Under the pieces are notes generated by a model. The model worked only from the letters and a program-made list of their open reading frames with translations, ran no database searches and was not told where the DNA came from. DNA of 64,000 nt. Origin: Thiothrix nivea DSM 5205 (lineage in GTDB: Bacteria > Pseudomonadota > Gammaproteobacteria > Thiotrichales > Thiotrichaceae). Location of the stretch: contig NZ_JH651384.1 of assembly GCF_000260135.1 (NCBI RefSeq), positions 1,739,693 to 1,803,692 of the forward strand, read 5' to 3'. The translations under genes and the position numbers were made by a program. This document shows, piece after piece, positions 61,657-64,000 of this stretch (position 1 is its first letter; each line of letters opens with the position of its first letter).

Positions 61657-64000
61657 TTAATTTACCGTCAGGTCAATGGCCTTACTGTTATTACTCATCA
61701 GGCCGTCATCCGTATCTGACAGGGCTGAACCCGTTAGGGTATAAGGGCCTGCCACGGATGGACGCAGATAGATATAGCGGTTACGGGATGCGCCATTCGC
61801 CAGATCACCAAAGCTGCACGTGATTTCCGTAGCGGAAGGCGTGCATTCGGAGGCACCGGATATCCAGCTCATATTGGCGGGCATTGGCAACACGAAACGC
61901 GCATTGGTTGCAACGTCGTCACCCTTGTTTTTGATCACGAAGTTGAAACTGACAGACTTCCCCACCTTGGGGGTGCTGGTGGTTGTGCGGAAAGTGGTAA
62001 GCGCCATATCGGCCTGGGAAGTAACCGCCATATCCACGGAGACACCGTTATTCGCCATGTTGTTGTCCGCAGTATCGGATACAACGGAACCCGTTAGGGT
62101 AAACTGGCCTGCTTCTGTGGGATGCAGGTAGAAATAGCGGTTGCGGGATGCTCCATTCACCAGATCGCCAAAGTTGCAGGTGATCTCCGTTGCGGAAGGT
62201 GTACATTCGGATGCACCGGATGCCCAGGTCATGGCTGCTGGTAACGGCATGACAAAACGGGTATTGGTGGCAGTATCCGCTCCCTTGTTTTCAAGCACAA
62301 AGTGGAATTCGACTGCATTACCGCCAATAGTTGGAGCAGTATTCCCTACCGTGAAAGTCCGCATACTCACATCAGCATTTGCACCAGTGGCGACCTGGGC
62401 TGTGGTGCTGCTGAATGTGTCAGATACCCCCCCGATCGTCAAGGTAGTGCTAACCGTAGTTTCAGGTAGGGCGGATGAGGTGTGCCGTACCTGCACGGTA
62501 TCGCCGTTGCTGACAGTTCCGGCGGCTGAGGTATATGCCCCTCCATTGATACGGTATTCCCCGCTTGTTACCGAAACTGAAGTCGCGCTATTGATGCCGC
62601 TGACAGTGACCGATCCGGATTCCACCAACGTAGAGATGCCTACATTGGTTTGGTCTGTGAAGCTGAACGGGTCAGGCGTGGCGTCATTCGGTTCAGCTGC
62701 CGTGGTACTAGTGAACGTGTCGGAGACGCCGCCAACGGTCAGGACAGTATTCGTGGCAGTAGCGTAAGCAGCAGATGAAGTGTGCCGTACCTGCACGGTA
62801 TCGCCGTTGCTGACGGTTCCGGCTGTGGAGGTATACACCCCTCCATTGACAGCATATTCCCCACCGCTGACGCTGATAGCCGTAGCGGCATCGATGTCGT
62901 TGATCGTGATCGGGCTGGAGGTGATCGTGGCAGACAAACCTACCCCGCTCTGGTCAGTAAAGCTGAACGCATCTGGTGTGGTGTCAGGGGTATCGCCGCC
63001 ATTGCCGCCGCTATCGGCGCCATTGACTTCCGGTAAAGCAGCCTTGAGGGCAGTAGTCGTTGTGAGGTGCCCGTTCGGATAGCTGTTCCAGCTCCGGTAA
63101 ACGCCGAAATTGCTTTCGTTATAGTGGAACAGGTCACGGCTGATACCGAAATAATCGAAGGCTGCATTGGCATGTTGCAGCCACGTCACGCCGTTGACGC
63201 CCGCCAGTTCGTATTTCTCAAACGTAATCCCGTACTCGCCAATATTGAATGGCACGGTGAAACTGTCAGTAGCCTCATCGTAGAAGTTGCTCAAGCCTTC
63301 ACCCTCGCGCAGTTGCTGCTTGAATTCTTCCAGTGTGCCGGTGTAAGGCGTGTTGTTAGTGTGGGAACCTGCCCAACTCCAAGGCTCATACCAGTGGACA
63401 TCGTACAGGATGTTGTCATCCGCCAGCTTGTACATGCCGATGTCTTTGCTATGGAATGATACTTCCACGTCAATCAGGTGGTTGGCATCCACCGCACGGA
63501 TTTTGTCGATGACGGTCTGGGCGTAGGCAAACCAGTTGTTGATGTTGGGTTCGTTAATCAGGTCATAGGCCACGATGGTGGTTTCATTGCGGTAGCGCTG
63601 GGCAATGGCAACCCATAGATCTTCCAACCGTTTTTGCAGGTCTGGGCGGTTGCCGAACCCAGCATAATCGTTGCTCTGGTAGCCGCCCGGCGGCACATGC
63701 ATGTCCAGGATCAGACGTATGCCGTTCTGCTGCGCCCATTGGATGTTCCTGTCAACTACTGCCCAGCCTTCTTCCTTATAGACGCCAGGAGCCGCATCGT
63801 CTTCAAACAGGCTGTAAGACAAATTCAGGCGCACGGTATTGAACCCAAGGCTGCGGATTTCCTGATAGGACTCCGCATCGGCGTTTTTGTATTTGAAATT
63901 ATCCAAAGCATGTTGGTTGCCATAACCAGGGTCATACTGGTAAACGTTAATACCCTTCATGACAAAAGGCGTATTGCCGGAACCGACGACCAGACGGTTG
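61657..64000 (-). CDS. GH5 glycoside hydrolase with PDAFSF and DUF11-like repeats, N-terminus outside window
   Basis: The frame stays open through the right edge; residues before MKGINVYQYDPG read LVVGSGNTPFV, typical of GH5 N-termini, so the start lies beyond 64000. The catalytic domain has the acid Glu in YDLINEPNINNW and the nucleophile in FNIGEYGITFEKY. It is followed by two repeats beginning PDAFSF and PDPFSF (about 335-515 of the visible part), then two DUF11-like domains of about 110 residues with the shared ASECTPSATEITC and NGASRNRY. Probably exported, with a cellulase or other beta-glucanase role. Same strand as the TetR and GH9 genes. Confidence 0.88.
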   Translation of the reverse strand, partial: NRLVVGSGNTPFVMKGINVYQYDPGYGNQHALDNFKYKNADAESYQEIRSLGFNTVRLNLSYSLFEDDAAPGVYKEEGWAVVDRNIQWAQQNGIRLILDMHVPPGGYQSNDYAGFGNRPDLQKRLEDLWVAIAQRYRNETTIVAYDLINEPNINNWFAYAQTVIDKIRAVDANHLIDVEVSFHSKDIGMYKLADDNILYDVHWYEPWSWAGSHTNNTPYTGTLEEFKQQLREGEGLSNFYDEATDSFTVPFNIGEYGITFEKYELAGVNGVTWLQHANAAFDYFGISRDLFHYNESNFGVYRSWNSYPNGHLTTTTALKAALPEVNGADSGGNGGDTPDTTPDAFSFTDQSGVGLSATITSSPITINDIDAATAISVSGGEYAVNGGVYTSTAGTVSNGDTVQVRHTSSAAYATATNTVLTVGGVSDTFTSTTAAEPNDATPDPFSFTDQTNVGISTLVESGSVTVSGINSATSVSVTSGEYRINGGAYTSAAGTVSNGDTVQVRHTSSALPETTVSTTLTIGGVSDTFSSTTAQVATGANADVSMRTFTVGNTAPTIGGNAVEFHFVLENKGADTATNTRFVMPLPAAMTWASGASECTPSATEITCNFGDLVNGASRNRYFYLHPTEAGQFTLTGSVVSDTADNNMANNGVSVDMAVTSQADMALTTFRTTTSTPKVGKSVSFNFVIKNKGDDVATNARFVLPMPANMSWISGASECTPSATEITCSFGDLANGASRNRYIYLRPSVAGPYTLTGSALSDTDDGLMSNNSKAIDLTVN

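Overview
The window looks like chromosomal DNA of a gammaproteobacterium. The gene set (mreBCD, type IV pilus pilBCD, opgCGH, folE2, hslO, the amgK-murU route of peptidoglycan recycling, and a cbbQ/cbbO pair) and the many repeat-rich surface proteins fit a filamentous sulfur oxidiser of the Thiothrix group (order Thiotrichales). That placement is inference from gene content; there is no rRNA or other marker here. I saw no tRNA, rRNA or CRISPR array.

Layout. 1-2.7 kb: the end of an RMD1/DUF155 membrane protein, a Uma2-type nuclease gene, and a complete IS66-family element inserted 7 bp upstream of the nuclease start codon. 2.9-10.3 kb: an A/T-rich surface-protein island. It holds a 1,312-residue exported protein with Fn3-like, SLH, Ig-like and calcium-binding repeats, and an exported FAD-dependent oxidoreductase with SLH domains. 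The second gene is split by an IS1595-family element with a perfect 8-bp target duplication. 10.5-13.4 kb: an XRE regulator fused to an NBR1-like Ig domain, whose start codon lies in a perfect 21-bp inverted repeat; a DUF1703-type AAA ATPase/nuclease; and a small unknown gene.

13.5-21.8 kb is housekeeping: amgK-murU, folE2-idi, mreBCD, hslO, a quinone reductase and an alpha/beta hydrolase. 21.8-24.8 kb: two paralogous lipoproteins with a lysozyme-like motif and a BPSS1780-type membrane protein. 25.1-34.7 kb is an accessory block. It holds a fused PhyH-like dioxygenase plus two SET domains, a GT32 glycosyltransferase, ampG, a 1,198-residue collagen-like protein with a dockerin-like interruption, a GT2 remnant and a GT2-TPR glycosyltransferase. 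It may be a collagen-like protein together with enzymes that modify it. 34.9-40.2 kb: a nucleotide-sugar dehydrogenase and pilB-pilC-pilD. 40.2-46.9 kb: a small exported CxxCH protein, ubiE, and the periplasmic glucan genes opgC, opgG, a small unknown and opgH. 47-50.5 kb: a small lipoprotein and cbbO-cbbQ.

50.6-54.2 kb holds the most interesting signalling unit: a tight operon of a coiled-coil protein, an inner-membrane OmpA-domain protein, a Ras/Rab-like small GTPase with Glu in place of the catalytic Gln, and an HD-GYP phosphodiesterase. FIST, hemerythrin and DOMON-like genes follow. 56.6-64 kb: an exported metzincin-type protease, a GH9 and a GH5 glycoside hydrolase sharing the same C-terminal repeat, and an AcrR/TetR regulator with a matching palindrome upstream of the GH9 gene.

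Palindromic repeat elements are translated in frame within or at the end of three otherwise conserved genes (opgC, cbbO and the DOMON gene), like coding palindromic elements known from Rickettsia.
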